64,000 nt of DNA, from positions 244,209,250 through 244,273,249 of the forward strand of contig CATIUR010000001.1 of the NCBI GenBank assembly GCA_949592205.1. The letters are read 5' to 3'. Positions 34,329 through 45,864 of the stretch are shown in pieces. The notes below the pieces were generated by a model. That model was not told where the DNA came from. It made no database searches and was given only the letters and a program-made list of their open reading frames with translations. This stretch comes from Helichrysum umbraculigerum (taxonomy: Eukaryota > Streptophyta > Magnoliopsida > Asterales > Asteraceae). The position numbers were made by a program, and so were the translations under genes. Every line of letters begins with the position of its first letter. Position 1 is the first letter of the stretch.

Positions 34329-34461
34329 GGCAAACCTAAACTACCTATACACGATTATTATATACAACCACAAATATTTACAAATTACATCTCACGAGGT
34401 TTGAACCCACAACCACTAGGTTGAAAGGTTCCTCACATACCGCTAGGCCATAGGCCCTTTG
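34278..34461 (-). mobile_element. tRNA-derived SINE with (AT)n tail
   Basis: On the minus strand the right end starts near 34461 with CACCAAAGGGCCTATGG, then an A-box-like TGGCCTAGCGG and a B-box-like GGTTCAAACCTC about 35 bp further on, the internal RNA polymerase III promoter of a tRNA-derived SINE. An AT-rich body follows, ending in a tract of about 44 bp of AT (34278-34321). No duplication could be fixed in the AT-rich flanks. Confidence 0.62.
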
Positions 34462-35578
34462 GTGTATATATATAATAATAATATATAGATATATAGAATT
34501 ATATTACATTAAAATATTAAATATATGTAGTAATATCTATAATGTTATATACAAAAACACCTGTAAGAGGTGAAACCCAACAGACTGATTTAAAGCTGCA
34601 TTCTCTTTTCTAGTGAAACCCAACATACGGTTTAGAGCGTCCTTCCCTTCTACGGGAAAACCGAGTAAGTCCTGTTTGAAGAAAGATTGACTGATTCATT
34701 GTTTATCAAGAATGTGTAGGGCGTTGTGTGTAGCCATTTTAGATAGTGAGTGTTCTACAAGATGAAGAGATTCCTTTTGTTGGTTATGTATGAGAGTGGG
34801 TCACATTAGTATTGTTTTTTAGTTTTAATTTTGCTTTTCTTCCCAGTTTGAATTTATTTTTATCTTCTGTTATATAAATCAAAATAACTAAAAGCTATTT
34901 GACACCTCAGAAGGATAAATTTGTCAAATACATGTATTTAGAGAATGTCTTCATATAATTTTTCAAGAGTCAGATTTAACCTTCTAACACTTATGAAACA
35001 GTCCCTTAGCCTGGATGCCAGATATCGAATTCACTAAACCATTCTCTTGATCAGTTGGTGAGGACACATAATTGATGAGATGTAATAACAATAATTAACA
35101 TATACGATAATGTGTCCCCAATTTGCTTGCCTTACATGGTAGGCGTGCCGATTTTAATTATTTTACGAAAACTCTTATTCAAGAACTCTAGGAAATAATG
35201 GCCTTCAATGTTTTTATGTTGTAGTTGAAAAGGTCAGGATGGCAACTTTTTTTCTGTTCTGTTTCTGGACTGATTATTTCTAGTGAATCGAAATGAACTT
35301 TTTTCTTATTATAATTTTTATTTTTCATTCTAATCATGGCAATTGTTATTGTGTGTGTAATTATCATGCCAATCATTTTATACTGTTGAGTCTTTCTCAT
35401 TGCCAACTTATGAGGCCAGGACCATGCCTTATACATAACATAGCGCTAAGGACTTGCAACATGATCAATAAGTCAACATTAAAAAAACTAAAGAAATCGT
35501 GACATAGAAGACTATTTATTGGTGTGCTTGTGATATGTTGGCAAGATACAAAGAGAGAGGCACATTCACCGCTCAAAA
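34462..35578. other. Upstream region of the dioxygenase gene
   Basis: AT-rich 5' flank of about 1.1 kb. No gene or clear transposon was recognised. TATA-like stretches exist, but none can be assigned with confidence. Confidence 0.45.
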
Positions 35579-36896
35579 ATGGCTCCAAGCTTGAATGATG
35601 AGAATTCACTATTCAATTTTGTTGTGAAAGACGGCAATGGTGTCAAAGGACTGGTGGACTCTGGTCTCACAGTGGTACCAGATCGGTACATCCAACCACC
35701 TCATCATCGAATCAACAAGCAACAAGCAGCAGAGTCACTTGAAAACATGGTCATTGATCTATCAGAGCTCGATGGTCCCAAACATGACCAAGTGGTCAAG
35801 GCTATTGCTCATGCTGCTGAAACTCTTGGGTTCTTTCAGGTGGTGAACCATGGTGTCCCATTGGAGCTTCTGGAGTCCCTTAAAGTTGCAGCCCACCAGT
35901 TTTTCAATCAACCAGCTGAAAATAAGGCCGTTTATCTCCAAGGGGTGAGCCCTAGTCCCATGGTGAAGTATGGGACTAGCTTTGTTCCTGAGAAAGAGAA
36001 GGCTTTGGAGTGGAAAGACTATGTTAGCATGACGTATTCCAATGATGTCGATGCTCTTATGTTTTGGCCTGATGAATGCAAGTAAGAATCCCCAGTAACC
36101 GTATAAAGTAGTCGATTTAATCTTTTCTTTGCATTTATACTATTTTCTTTGTATGTTCGTACTTTTGTAGGGAGGTGGCGCTCAAGTACTTAAAGACGTC
36201 AAAGGGGATGGTGAAGAAACTATTACAAGTACTTATCTCGAACCTTGGAGTTAAACTTGATGAAGCAAGACTGGATGCGCTTACAGGTTTCAAAATGGTC
36301 AACATGAACTTCTACCCAGCCTGCCCAAACCCTGAGCTAACTGTTGGCGTGGGGCGTCACTCGGATATGGGCACGCTGACTGTGCTTCTACAAGACGGCA
36401 TTGGGGGATTGTATGTGAAAAAAGGTGAAGACTTGTCACCAGGAAACGAAGAGTGGATCGAGATTCCACCCATCCATGGTGCTTTGGTCATCAACATTGG
36501 TGATACACTACAGGTTTAACTAAATTTACGCTATAACGAAAATTCCATCATAGTTAACTGCATAATAGCTTGTACTTCGCGTATGTATAATTGTACCATG
36601 TATCAATCTCACGACTATATATCTAAATTTTGTTTTTGATGTTTCGATACAAGATCTTAAGCAATGGGAGGTACAAAAGTGCAGAACATAGGGTGCGAAC
36701 TACGAGCATCGAGTCAAGAGTATCTGTCCCAATATTCAACGTACCACTGCCTGTGGTGAAAATCGGACCGCTGGCTGAGCTGGTAGCTCGAGATGGGGTG
36801 GCTCGATATAGAGAAGTCATATTTGAAGAGTACATGAAAAACTTCTTTGGGAAATCTCATGATGGAAAGAAGTCCCTTGATTTTGCATCTATTTGA
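35579..36896 (+). CDS. 2-oxoglutarate/Fe(II)-dependent dioxygenase, feruloyl-CoA 6'-hydroxylase type
   Basis: Three exons (35579-36081, 36171-36513, 36654-36896) encode 362 residues; both introns (89 and 140 bp) have GT..AG ends and the joins keep the frame. The C-terminal oxygenase domain has Fe(II) ligands in GRHSDMGTL (His231, Asp233) and SAEHRV (His294), and the 2-oxoglutarate-binding RVS (Arg304, Ser306). The N-terminal half contains GFFQVVNHGVPLELL, typical of plant DOXC enzymes, and LEWKDYVS. Length and motifs such as NGVKGL, EWKDY, VGVGRHSD and NFFGKSHDGKK match feruloyl-CoA ortho-hydroxylase (F6'H1), which makes 6'-hydroxyferuloyl-CoA, the precursor of the coumarin scopoletin, in the cytosol. 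The substrate could instead be p-coumaroyl- or caffeoyl-CoA. All key residues are present. Confidence 0.93.
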
Positions 36897-36968
36897 TTAG
36901 ATGGTAAGTGATTTTGCCATTTGATAGCAAATCCCTCACGAAGGTTGTCCATCCAGTATCTTGTGTGT

Positions 36969-36974
36969 AATAAA
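36969..36974 (+). terminator. Candidate polyadenylation signal of the dioxygenase gene
   Basis: AATAAA lies 73 bp after the stop codon in TGTGTGTAATAAAAGACAC, followed by AT-rich DNA. It is the only good AATAAA close to the gene end. Confidence 0.55.
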
Positions 36975-36979
36975 AGACA

Positions 36980-37651
36980 CTGTAATATTGAAAGCAAACC
37001 TAAAAGTATTTGGAAGCACTTTTTCGTTTTTTGTTCATTTTCCTTGTTCTAACGAATTTAAATAATAAAAGTCGTTTAAAGTTATATTGTAGATTCTTGG
37101 AGTAGTTCGGGTTCGAACTTTTTCAGAGATCAATCGAATCAAACATTAATGATTTGGGGGTTGAGACTTGAGATATGAACCCCATTTGGTTTTTTATTGA
37201 GTTTGCAAGTCTTCGCGCATCTATCTATAGATATGTATGGCTGTATGCATTTATAGTTATGTTTTTGGTGTATAAATATATAGTTTTGAAATACATCTTA
37301 AGAGATTGGGCAGAATATAATTAAGTTTCAACCTCTAATTTTTTCGCGAGTTGAAACTAAGGCTTGAGTGATTCGTCTCGTGTCATGTGGTCGAATATGG
37401 TTTTAATTTAACCTAACGCTGTTGGTTTGAACTTGACTCTTCTACGATTCATTTTTACATACTACACACTAAAATACAAATCAAGTTATAAACATGATTA
37501 CCTTATATAACATCATTAATTGTAACTTTTATTGACTCTATATTACGTTACGGAGTACAAATAAACGAGTAAGGTAGAATGTCCAAAATGAACAAACAAA
37601 TACCTTATGAGCAGATTGATATAGTTGTATTATCAGAGAAATTAAACATGT
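36980..37651. other. Gene-free spacer
   Basis: AT-rich spacer between the dioxygenase gene and tRNA-Trp. No frame or repeat recognised. Confidence 0.5.
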
Positions 37652-37723
37652 GGATCTGTGGCGCAATGGTAGCGCGTCTGACTCCAGATCAGAAGGTTGC
37701 GTGTTCGATTCACGTCAGGTTCA
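37652..37723 (+). tRNA. tRNA-Trp (anticodon CCA)
   Basis: A 72-nt cloverleaf: acceptor arm GGATCTG/CAGGTTC plus discriminator A, D arm with TGGCGCAATGGTAGCGC (A box), anticodon arm CTGACTCCAGATCAG with CCA in the loop, and T arm with GTGTTCGATTCACG (B box). It has no intron and no encoded CCA tail. A T run about 25 nt downstream (near 37746) can end polymerase III transcription. Compared with the common plant tRNA-Trp as I recall it, acceptor pair 6-67 is U-A in place of C-G, a paired change that keeps the stem, so the gene is probably functional. Confidence 0.95.
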
Positions 37724-37745
37724 ATCTCTCTAAACTGTTGATCTA

Positions 37746-37760
37746 ATTTTTATTTTTTAG
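37746..37760 (+). terminator. T-run, candidate Pol III terminator of tRNA-Trp
   Basis: AATTTTTATTTTTTAG, the first T runs of four or more after the tRNA. Confidence 0.6.
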
Positions 37761-38261
37761 TTTTCCCCTCCAGCTGTTTGATAAAATGACTTTGTTTTCT
37801 GTATGTAAGTTTGGTGTCCCAAAGGAACATACCGGGTAAAGTCTTGATTGGTTTTTTTTTTTTGTTTTTTATGTGTGGCATTTTATGGAATGACGATTTT
37901 GAAAACTCTTGAACAATAATCATAATTGGCAAGGGATGATAGGCAACTATTTATCACACATTAACTAATAAATTTATTAATTGATGCAACATGTTACGAA
38001 TTTATTGTTTTGAGTTTGCTTTGAAGTAATTTCAATAAAGCACTTGTAGCTTAGAAGTATATTAGAAACTCATCAATTAAAAGGTTTGTTGATTCAAATC
38101 TGGAACAGATAATATGCATATAAACATATCATAGAGTTGTTGTTCTAACAAAATATATTATTTCAGTAGTATCATGATTATCGTCGGACTTCCCAATGAT
38201 GAATTCGAATGGGTAAGTTCTTCAAGTTCTTATATTATTTGCTTTGTTAGAATTTAACTTT

Positions 38262-39797
38262 GGGTAATTTGCAATTTTTGCCATCGTGGTCTTGCGTTTT
38301 GGCCGATTTTGCCACTTGAGAATTTTTTCTGCAATTTGTACCCCGTGGTTGTCAATTTCCGCAATTTGTGCCACTCTCACTAACTTTCGTTAACTTTCTC
38401 CGTTAAGTCACATAAAATGACCAAACTACCCTTCTATTTTATTTTAAATACAATGATCAAAATGCCCTTTGTTTTCTGCAATTCCATTATTCATCCCTTC
38501 CATTATCCTTTTTTTAATCATTTCCATTTTCCATCAGAAGATACATGAGACCAATTACATTCATTCATTCACCATACATATCTGTTAAACCTTGATTCAC
38601 GCATATTAACACACTCCGTAGTACAAAACATCACATAGACATCATTTCTCATTGTTCAATTCCTTTTTCTCTTATATCATGCTTATCATCATAAATAATA
38701 CGAGTGCAAGACCTGCAAATACAAAACCCAATTCCAAATTTAAAAATTAAAACCAAAAATCCTAACAACAGATTTGTTAGATCTACTAACCCAAATCGAA
38801 ATCAAACAATCGATCTTGGTAATTGAAGTCGGTGCATATATTTTGAAAGAAGCCGTCGATTTGAAGGGTTCTTCCTTCACGATTATGTTATATATATTCC
38901 GGCCAAACACACCATCTCCAGAAGTAGACCTCCAAGATGCGCACGATCGAAAAAATAAACACCACCACTAATCTCGGCGCTGCAGCTATGATAAACCCAT
39001 CGGATCTACTATTTCTGGTGAAACAAACGGCCTCTGGAATACGGGTTTGTTTGGCCGGAAAAATGGAGCTTTTGTTGAAAAAACCCACACCGTAGGATCT
39101 AATGGTGGTGCTTGGAATTGCGAAATAGCCGAAATGGAACAAGAATGCAATCGGTTGTGTTTTCCGGCAGATTTAAAGCTAACAACAAGAATTATAGTTG
39201 TTTTGATGCCGCGGTAAGGTGTGTAGATCCGGTGGTTGGTGCCAAAGATGACGATCGTTCGGAGTTTTTACAACCAAATCCGTTGCGTTTCCGGCAATGG
39301 GTGATAGTAACCGAAGAATCTCCGGAGTTGGAAGTTTAACCCAGATTCCGACGATTGGGTTTGTGATTATGATATTGTGATTTTCAACATATTGTGTTGA
39401 TTATTTTGTGATTTTTGTGTTGTGATGTTAAAATTGTTATTGTTATTGGTTGAGGATAAAATTAGGTTTTCTTGAAAACTATAAAAGTTTGATTACAAAT
39501 TTTTGGTGAAAAAGATTTGCTAGATCTGATTTGGGTATATGTCAGAGAAAGGAAGAACTTCAAGATAGGGTTATGTTTAAAGAAGAAGAAGATTGAGGGT
39601 ATCTTGGTCATTTGACGTTATTTAACAGGGTATTTTTGTCATTGTACATGATTTAACTAGAAAACTTAACGAAAGTTAGTGAGAGTGGCATAAATTGCGG
39701 AAATTAACAACCACGGGGTACAAATTGCAGAAAAAATTCTGAAGTGGCAAAATCGGCCAAAACGCAAGACCACGATGGCAAAAATTGCAAATTTCCC
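38262..39797. mobile_element. Mutator-like element (MULE), 1536 bp, non-autonomous
   Basis: Long terminal inverted repeats of about 135 bp (left GGGTAATTTGCAATTTTTGC.., right complement GGGAAATTTGCAATTTTTGC..) are flanked by a perfect 9-bp duplication TTTAACTTT (38253-38261 and 39798-39806), the MULE hallmark. No transposase is encoded. Internal DNA (about 38760-39340) is richer in G+C than the ends and has short frames, so it may hold captured gene fragments (Pack-MULE), but no source gene is recognised. Confidence 0.92.
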
Positions 39798-40150
39798 TTT
39801 AACTTTTGTAATTGCACTGTTATATTTTGTTATCTTGTACGTTAATAAACACAATGCTCGTGTTCACTTAGACTGTTGCCTATAGTATCGTTATATGTTC
39901 GTCTTTGGTGAGTCTTTCTAAGCCTAAGTCTTTAAGCGACGGTAAAGACAGAGGAGGAGGTGGGCCAACCTTTTTTATTTTGTTTTGCGTATATAGTAAA
40001 TGTATTAATGGTAAATGTAGGGGCTCAATAGTTCACTCTTTTATGTCACTATAGGAAGTGTAAAGTCTTTCACTAGTACAAAAATGGCTCTATTATGGCG
40101 GTGGAAAATGTCTTTTGAAACGGTCAAACAACCGCGCTAGATACCCGCGC

Positions 40151-42329
40151 TATAACACCCCTCATATTTCAGAACCAAATTTTTTTTTTTTTAACCGGAA
40201 GCGAAAGTCCAACAAACATTAATAATTTTTTACCTTGTATAATACTCATATAAGTCAATCTATTTCAAAACATAATTTATCATTTGGGTGTTACATAATT
40301 TGAAAGACAACAATGATTTATAAAAATCAAAGATCAGAGTAACATCTAGTCGTCAAACATTCCATCCAGTCAACAGCTCCTTGCTCATCTCATAATCTAA
40401 TCATATCCTGCAAGGAGTGGTAATGTGGGGGATTAGCTCAATGCTAAGTGAATGAACCAATAGCCTACAGGGCAACCTAGCATAGCAAATCTGTTACAAC
40501 TAAGCATAGAATAATAAACGAGTTTACAGCAACAGCATCATAAACACAACACATTGTTTACAACATATAGCATCGTAAACACATAATTCAAGAGGATCGG
40601 CGGTCCTTGAGGCGCCCTCATGCCCGGGTGGCCCTTCAAGCAACCTCACACCAACTGCAGGCCAATACAGTGGTAAACCGATAGCTTAGGTACTATTTAC
40701 CCACACAACACAATATTCCTATAACCAACCGTGTACAAGGACCTGTGTTGGCAACTCAATAGTATCCTTAAGCCCAAACCATGTTGACCTCCAAAAGGCA
40801 CATATGCCCAAAGGCCAGATATCACAAAACATATATCTATCATGGCATCATGCTAATCAACAGTCAATAAACAGTAAAACCACGTTTACCCGTCGTAACC
40901 AAATCTGTTACAACTAAGTTACGCTGAAGGTTACAGGTCCACTCACCAATACCTCCGCCGTCCACTCAGTAGTCTAATGTCACTGAGTCTTCTCCATATC
41001 TATGAACATTATAAAAAATGAGTTAGTAATTAATTTATATCATATAACTCATTTAACTTAATAATGGCAAGCTAGGATAAATCAACAAGTTATAACAACT
41101 CCTTTTATGATTACACCATTACCTCAATACTTGATGTCACTATTATCAATAATCAAGTGGTAATTAATTAACATACAATTTCACAAGTAATTAAGTTCAA
41201 TACTTGCAATTATATTAACAACAATTATCAATTATGTGTCACAACATAAGCTTAAAACTTTCATTCTTACTTTACTCAATTGTATCAAAATTCGATATAT
41301 GTGATTCCATCAACTTAATCACATTTCATCATCAATAACCTACAATAGCATGATCGTTAACAACTAACAACAACTATATTTATTAACTCAAGCTTAAGAG
41401 CTTCAATTCTTAAAATACACCTTAAGTTCAAGACTTTCTTCATGAACATATATCAACTTCATCAATTCAAAGTTAGACTTAAGTTCTAATCATGAATTAA
41501 ACACAATTTAACAAGTCTAACATAACCACAAGCTTCAATTCATGTTAATCATGCTAATTCCATCAATTACCCAAAAACCAATTTTGATTACAACTTATAT
41601 AACATGATTAATTCACTTCTAGGTTAAATTAAGATTACCAACCATCTTATAAACACTTATTAACACTACCTTAACCAATTTTAAACTCTAATTTCGGATT
41701 AAAGTCATTAACCCATCAAAATCATCATAAACCCTAAGAATCACCATAGATTTATAATCTTAAGCTTGAATCTTGTTAGTAATCAACCATAACAAACTTA
41801 ACTAACAACAATTTACACTTTTGAAACCCTAATTTCGGATTTTGATCAAGAACACCAAAACCCCTAAATTCTAGGTTTTAGAAAATGAAAAACACAAGAT
41901 TATACCTTGATTGGGATGATTAGAGAGGCTTGAATTCATGTTTAGAAGCTCCAATTTGATGATTCTTCATGATTTTGTGAATTGATTTAAGGTTGGTGTG
42001 TGTGTATGAATGTATCGTATGTATGTAGGTGAGAAATGAAAGACCGAATCAAAATATATTGAGTTATCATCTAATTGCTTTAATCCCATTCCCCGTACTT
42101 ATCATTGTCTGGAACTTAAAAACATTTACGGGGAAACACTATTTTATTTTACCGTCAACTCTATTAATTTAAAACATGTAATATTTTACTATCCACAATA
42201 AGTCATTTAACCGTTTGACCGATTATTTTCAATGCCCAAATAATATAAATCATTTATGACACAATTTAAATAATTAAATAAAATGAATAAATTACCGATT
42301 TCAACTATGCCCAAAACGAGGATGTTACA
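40151..42329 (-). repeat. LTR F: chromovirus LTR related to LTR D, without internal region
   Basis: A 2179-bp minus-oriented LTR with the same ends as D (TATAACACCC left, GAGGATGTTACA right) and collinear blocks: GGAAGCG near 40198, GAGGATCGGCGGTCC near 40591, GTAACC..GTTAC near 40897-40916 and CCACTCACCAATACC near 40939. The left flank is CGCGC (40146-40150); the matching CGCGC lies at 42933-42937, after the neighbouring Cassandra element. After the right LTR end only AAT matches the start of the internal region of D. Confidence 0.8.
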
Positions 42330-42333
42330 AATA

Positions 42334-42592
42334 TGGTGCCTTAGGCGTATCCCACATCTGCCAAGGACATGAGAGATGCTGGGATTATAAGTAATATATT
42401 GGCCTTACATGACACAACGCGTTTTGGGACCATAGGTTGCAGATTGTCGCAAGAACACCGCTGTTAAGCGTGCTCGAGCGAGGGCAATTCCAGGATGGGT
42501 GACCTCCTGGGAAATGTGGTCGCCAATAGCAAAGTCGTGCGCCTGCGGGCAAAGCGGACAATATTGTGGTCATGGTAAGGCGGGATGTTACA
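42334..42592 (+). repeat. Cassandra LTR 1
   Basis: 259 bp. Starts TGGTGCCTTAGGCGTATCCC, ends GGCGGGATGTTACA, with the 5S-like block at about 42448-42518. Confidence 0.9.
42448..42518 (+). ncRNA. 5S rRNA-derived promoter block in Cassandra LTR 1
   Basis: GTTAAGCGTGCTCGAGCGAG and CAGGATGGGTGACCTCCTGG correspond to the internal control region (A box and C box) of plant 5S rRNA genes. It gives Cassandra its RNA polymerase III promoter. It is not a functional 5S gene, because the 5' half is missing. Confidence 0.85.
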
Positions 42593-42594
42593 AG

Positions 42595-42606
42595 TGGTAT
42601 CAGAGC
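42595..42606 (+). other. Primer-binding site of the Cassandra element
   Basis: TGGTATCAGAGC two bases after LTR 1. Confidence 0.9.
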
Positions 42607-42673
42607 AACTCATGTGCCGACGGAGATGGTGGGGCAAACCTCATCGAGGACGATGAGTCCCTGCGGGGGGTGA

Positions 42674-42932
42674 TGGTGCCTTAGGCGTATCCCACATCTG
42701 CCAAGGACATGAGAGATGCTGGGATTATAAGTAATATCTTGGCCTTACATGACACAACGCGTTTTGGGACCACAGGTTGCAGATTGTCGCAAGAACACCG
42801 TTGTTAAGCGTGCTTGAGCGAGGGCAATTCCAGGATGGGTGACCTCATGGGAAGTGTGGTCGCCAATAGCAAAGTCGTGCGCCTGCGGGCAAAGCGGACA
42901 ATATTGTGGTCATGGTAAGGCGGGATGTTACA
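42674..42932 (+). repeat. Cassandra LTR 2
   Basis: 259 bp, with a second 5S-like block at about 42788-42858 (GTTAAGCGTGCTTGAGCGAG). Directly followed by CGCGC. Confidence 0.9.
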
Positions 42933-43060
42933 CGCGCCACGAAAGATATACCCATCTATTGAAACGGTCAAACAACCGGTCTAAAAAACATTGCTTGGAA
43001 CGGTGTTTATTACAACTTTTTAGATCGTGTCATTTAAATAACCCCTTCAGGAAACAAAAG

Positions 43061-43063
<3 letters not shown>

Positions 43064-43109
<46 letters not shown>
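43064..43109. repeat. (TA)n microsatellite
   Basis: About 46 bp of TA in the CACTA element. Confidence 0.95.
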
Positions 43110-43113
<4 letters not shown>

Positions 43114-44220
43114 CGATATTATTATTTTTTAAAAAATTGTTCTACTATTAATATTTTTTTTGTTGATTAATGATACAAAAATACAGTGTTTTTTACTAGA
43201 AACAAAGAACAATATGTGTTGCATCAATCAAACAACAACAAGAGAGTGATGAATCGTATTATAATGAACATAAACAACATCAAACTAAGTAATTTTTTTT
43301 TATGCTAGAGACAACGACAAACAACCAACTAATAAATCTCTATGTGCTAACAATTTCATGATACATTAATTTTCAAAATCAACACAAACAATAACAAAAA
43401 AAAGTAAAAAACTTCAAGTCACCTACCATGTTTCTCCTCCAGCCACCCCCACCGCCGTCATCACTGCTGCAAATGGGAGAAGATCCAAACTCCTTTTACA
43501 AATCTCCCTTCTTATAGATCTAAGCTCGTCTTCTCTTTCTTAATCTTCATTCGTCTTTCTTACAGATCTAACCTCCTTATTACATATGTAAGCATCTATT
43601 TATGGATCTAACCTCCTTTTTATAGATCTAAGCATCTATTTACGGATCTAACTTTTAGAGTGTGAAATAAGTAACTAGGTGATGTGTTATATCATAAGAA
43701 AGAAATGGCGTAGAGATGGTGGTGGTAGTAAAAAGTTGGTTTTTTGTTTTTGATGTTGGGAATGAGTGAAAAGTATGGAATCCTTTAAGAAGTTTTCTAC
43801 AGATAGTGGGTATGAATATTGAGAGGTGAAGTTATGTGGGTATTTACGGTAGTGTGTATTTATTATTTTACATATGTTGTGGTAGATATTTTGCATATAT
43901 AGGATGAGATTCTTTTCAATCACCGCTCCAAAATGATTTATTAACTCGTATTTTAACAACCAAACTAAAAGATGTGTATTTTAAAGTGGGTCATTTGATA
44001 AGCCGCTCTAAATAATAAACGTATTTAGAACGGTTACTTTAAACCGCTCCAAATAAACGTATAAGGATCGGTTTCTCCGTACCCGTTTCAAATTGACTCA
44101 ACTAACCGCTTCAACTATTTAATTGGACCCACTTTTTGAATTTTGAAACCTTTTGTAACGGTTTTCACCTAAACCCGCTCTAATGTAGCACTCTAAAAGA
44201 TCATTTTTGTACTAGTGTTT

Positions 44221-45129
44221 GTTGAGTATTCATATAAATAAGCTAACGTACCGCTGAGCTGACAGTTCACCTATTTAGTCTTTCATTTATTTAGTCTTTC
44301 ATGTCATTATAGGGAGGGGTCTTAGACTATCCAATGTAATTACGTTAACTTTAGATGAAACCTCTAAAACCCGTTAGCAACATTCTTATTCTCGGTTGTA
44401 ACCGGTTGAAAATGACAACGTGAAACATGAGTATCCCTTATACTCAATTGATGAAGTGAATTGCCAATATCTCAATGATTTTTTGAAAATAGTATCATTG
44501 ACTTATCCTTGACCCAACTATATATAAGTAAATTTATTACTCTCAGCATATTATTACATAATGTCATTATTACATATTTACAACCACTTTCTTCGCCCTT
44601 TTGGAAACATAGCAATAACTAACTAAAATATAACATTGGATTGTTTTGTGTGAAGATGTTTTAAATACTCATAAAAATATTGGAATTATGCTTTTGCAAC
44701 AAGTACATGTTAATTAAGAATCCAAATATCATTAATCATAACAATTATTGACATATCAATAAGCAATTAATCAAGCCGGCCACCTATGTAAATGTAATGA
44801 AAATTTAGCTAATACAATATACTCCGTAATAGTTTATGTAGAACTAGGACGAACGAGTAGAGTGTTTTTAGATAGAGTAATAAATGTAGCATTTATAGAG
44901 ATAGTTATATAACTAGATAGTTTATGTATGGGGTAACTACGTAGCATCGGTATAGATGTGCATAGTGTTTCTAGGTATATAGATATTCTTTTATATAAGG
45001 GTGTTGGCGTTTTAAAGTCGGATGTTATTTATTTATTATGGTGTTATATTATGGTATAGGGAGATAAATGTTTATATATTTGGGGGGATTATAGGATGCA
45101 TCAGGGTAGATATATATGACGTTTTAGGT

Positions 45130-45131
<2 letters not shown>
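44221..45131. other. Gene-free AT-rich spacer
   Basis: No gene or defined repeat recognised. Confidence 0.5.

Positions 45132-45221
<90 letters not shown>
45132..45221. repeat. (TA)n microsatellite, about 90 bp
   Basis: An uninterrupted TA run, the longest in the window. Confidence 0.97.
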
Positions 45222-45226
<5 letters not shown>

Positions 45227-45321
45227 TTCGTACATATATTGATATATAGATTTATATATTTATATTATATATATTTTATATCTTTACTCAATTTTATTTT
45301 ATATATTTTGTACTTTTATTC

Positions 45322-45432
45322 ATACGGGTCTGTCGAAGGTCTCTCTGGAAGCAGTCTCTCTACCTTTGGGTAGATGTATGACTGTCTACATCTTACATCC
45401 CCTATACCCCGCCCTAGGCGGGATTGGGTAGT
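45322..45432 (+). mobile_element. SINE/RTE-LINE 3'-end remnant
   Basis: GGAAGCAGTCTCTCTACC, GTAGATGTATGACTGTCTAC, CATCCCCTATACCCCGCC and GCGGGATTGGGTAG follow the well-known plant consensus shared by Au-type SINEs and RTE LINE tails. Only the 3' part is seen. The neighbouring (TA)n may be linked to it. No reading frame. Confidence 0.5.
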
Positions 45433-45864
45433 GTATTTGTGAATTTAATGGTTTTATTTATTTTTTGTTAACAACATGATTGAAATAGTGAATCAATATG
45501 AATAAACCTTAAACTCTTCAAAAACTAATGTTAACAAAATGAAAATCAACTTCATCTCATTAAAAACTATGTGAACGTATAAAAATAAACATTCATAACT
45601 TCAGAACCTTATATTAAGAAAAGAAAAAAAAGCTTCACTTCATTAAACTGATGTGAACCCAAAAGAAAAAAGCTTCGCTGGAGCAAAAGTAATGTGAATC
45701 CGTCAAAAAGATTTCAAAATATTTACAAAATTGCCACATCCAAAATCAGGTTTTTTGATCAAAAAATAAATGGTTAGGGTTGGGTTCTGGTAAAAACACA
45801 AGGGTTACGTGAGAACGGTGAGAACAAATCTTAGCCATTTATTTAAAATTAAGGGTCCAAAATG

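Larger units (their letters stand above)
42334..42932 (+). mobile_element. Cassandra-type TRIM retrotransposon
   Basis: A 599-bp element: two 259-bp LTRs (42334-42592 and 42674-42932, TGGTGCC...GATGTTACA), the PBS TGGTATCAGAGC at 42595-42606, an internal part of about 80 bp and a purine tract GCGGGGGGTGA before LTR2. Each LTR contains a 5S rRNA-derived block, the defining mark of Cassandra elements. No protein is encoded. The LTRs differ by about six substitutions, mostly C/T or G/A. Confidence 0.9.
40071..44217. mobile_element. CACTA transposon, non-autonomous, carrying nested elements
   Basis: Both ends are present: CACTAGTACAAAAATGGCTC at 40071 and GATCATTTTTGTACTAGTG ending at 44217, with a 3-bp duplication TTT (40068-40070, 44218-44220). 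Subterminal motifs such as GAAACGGTCAAACAACCG (near 40117 and 42960) and CCGCTCTAAAT/AACGGTT near the right end recur in both orientations. Removing the F/Cassandra insertion (40151-42937) leaves about 1.36 kb with no transposase frame. Confidence 0.92.

Noticed and set aside
41260..41500. Dyad cluster in LTR F at the position expected from D
   Set aside because: Only AT-rich sequence without a repeated CpG motif is found, so F does not share the cluster; recorded as a counter-example.
42448..42518. A functional 5S rRNA gene
   Set aside because: Only the 3' half with the internal promoter is present, duplicated in two LTRs; it is the Cassandra 5S-derived block.
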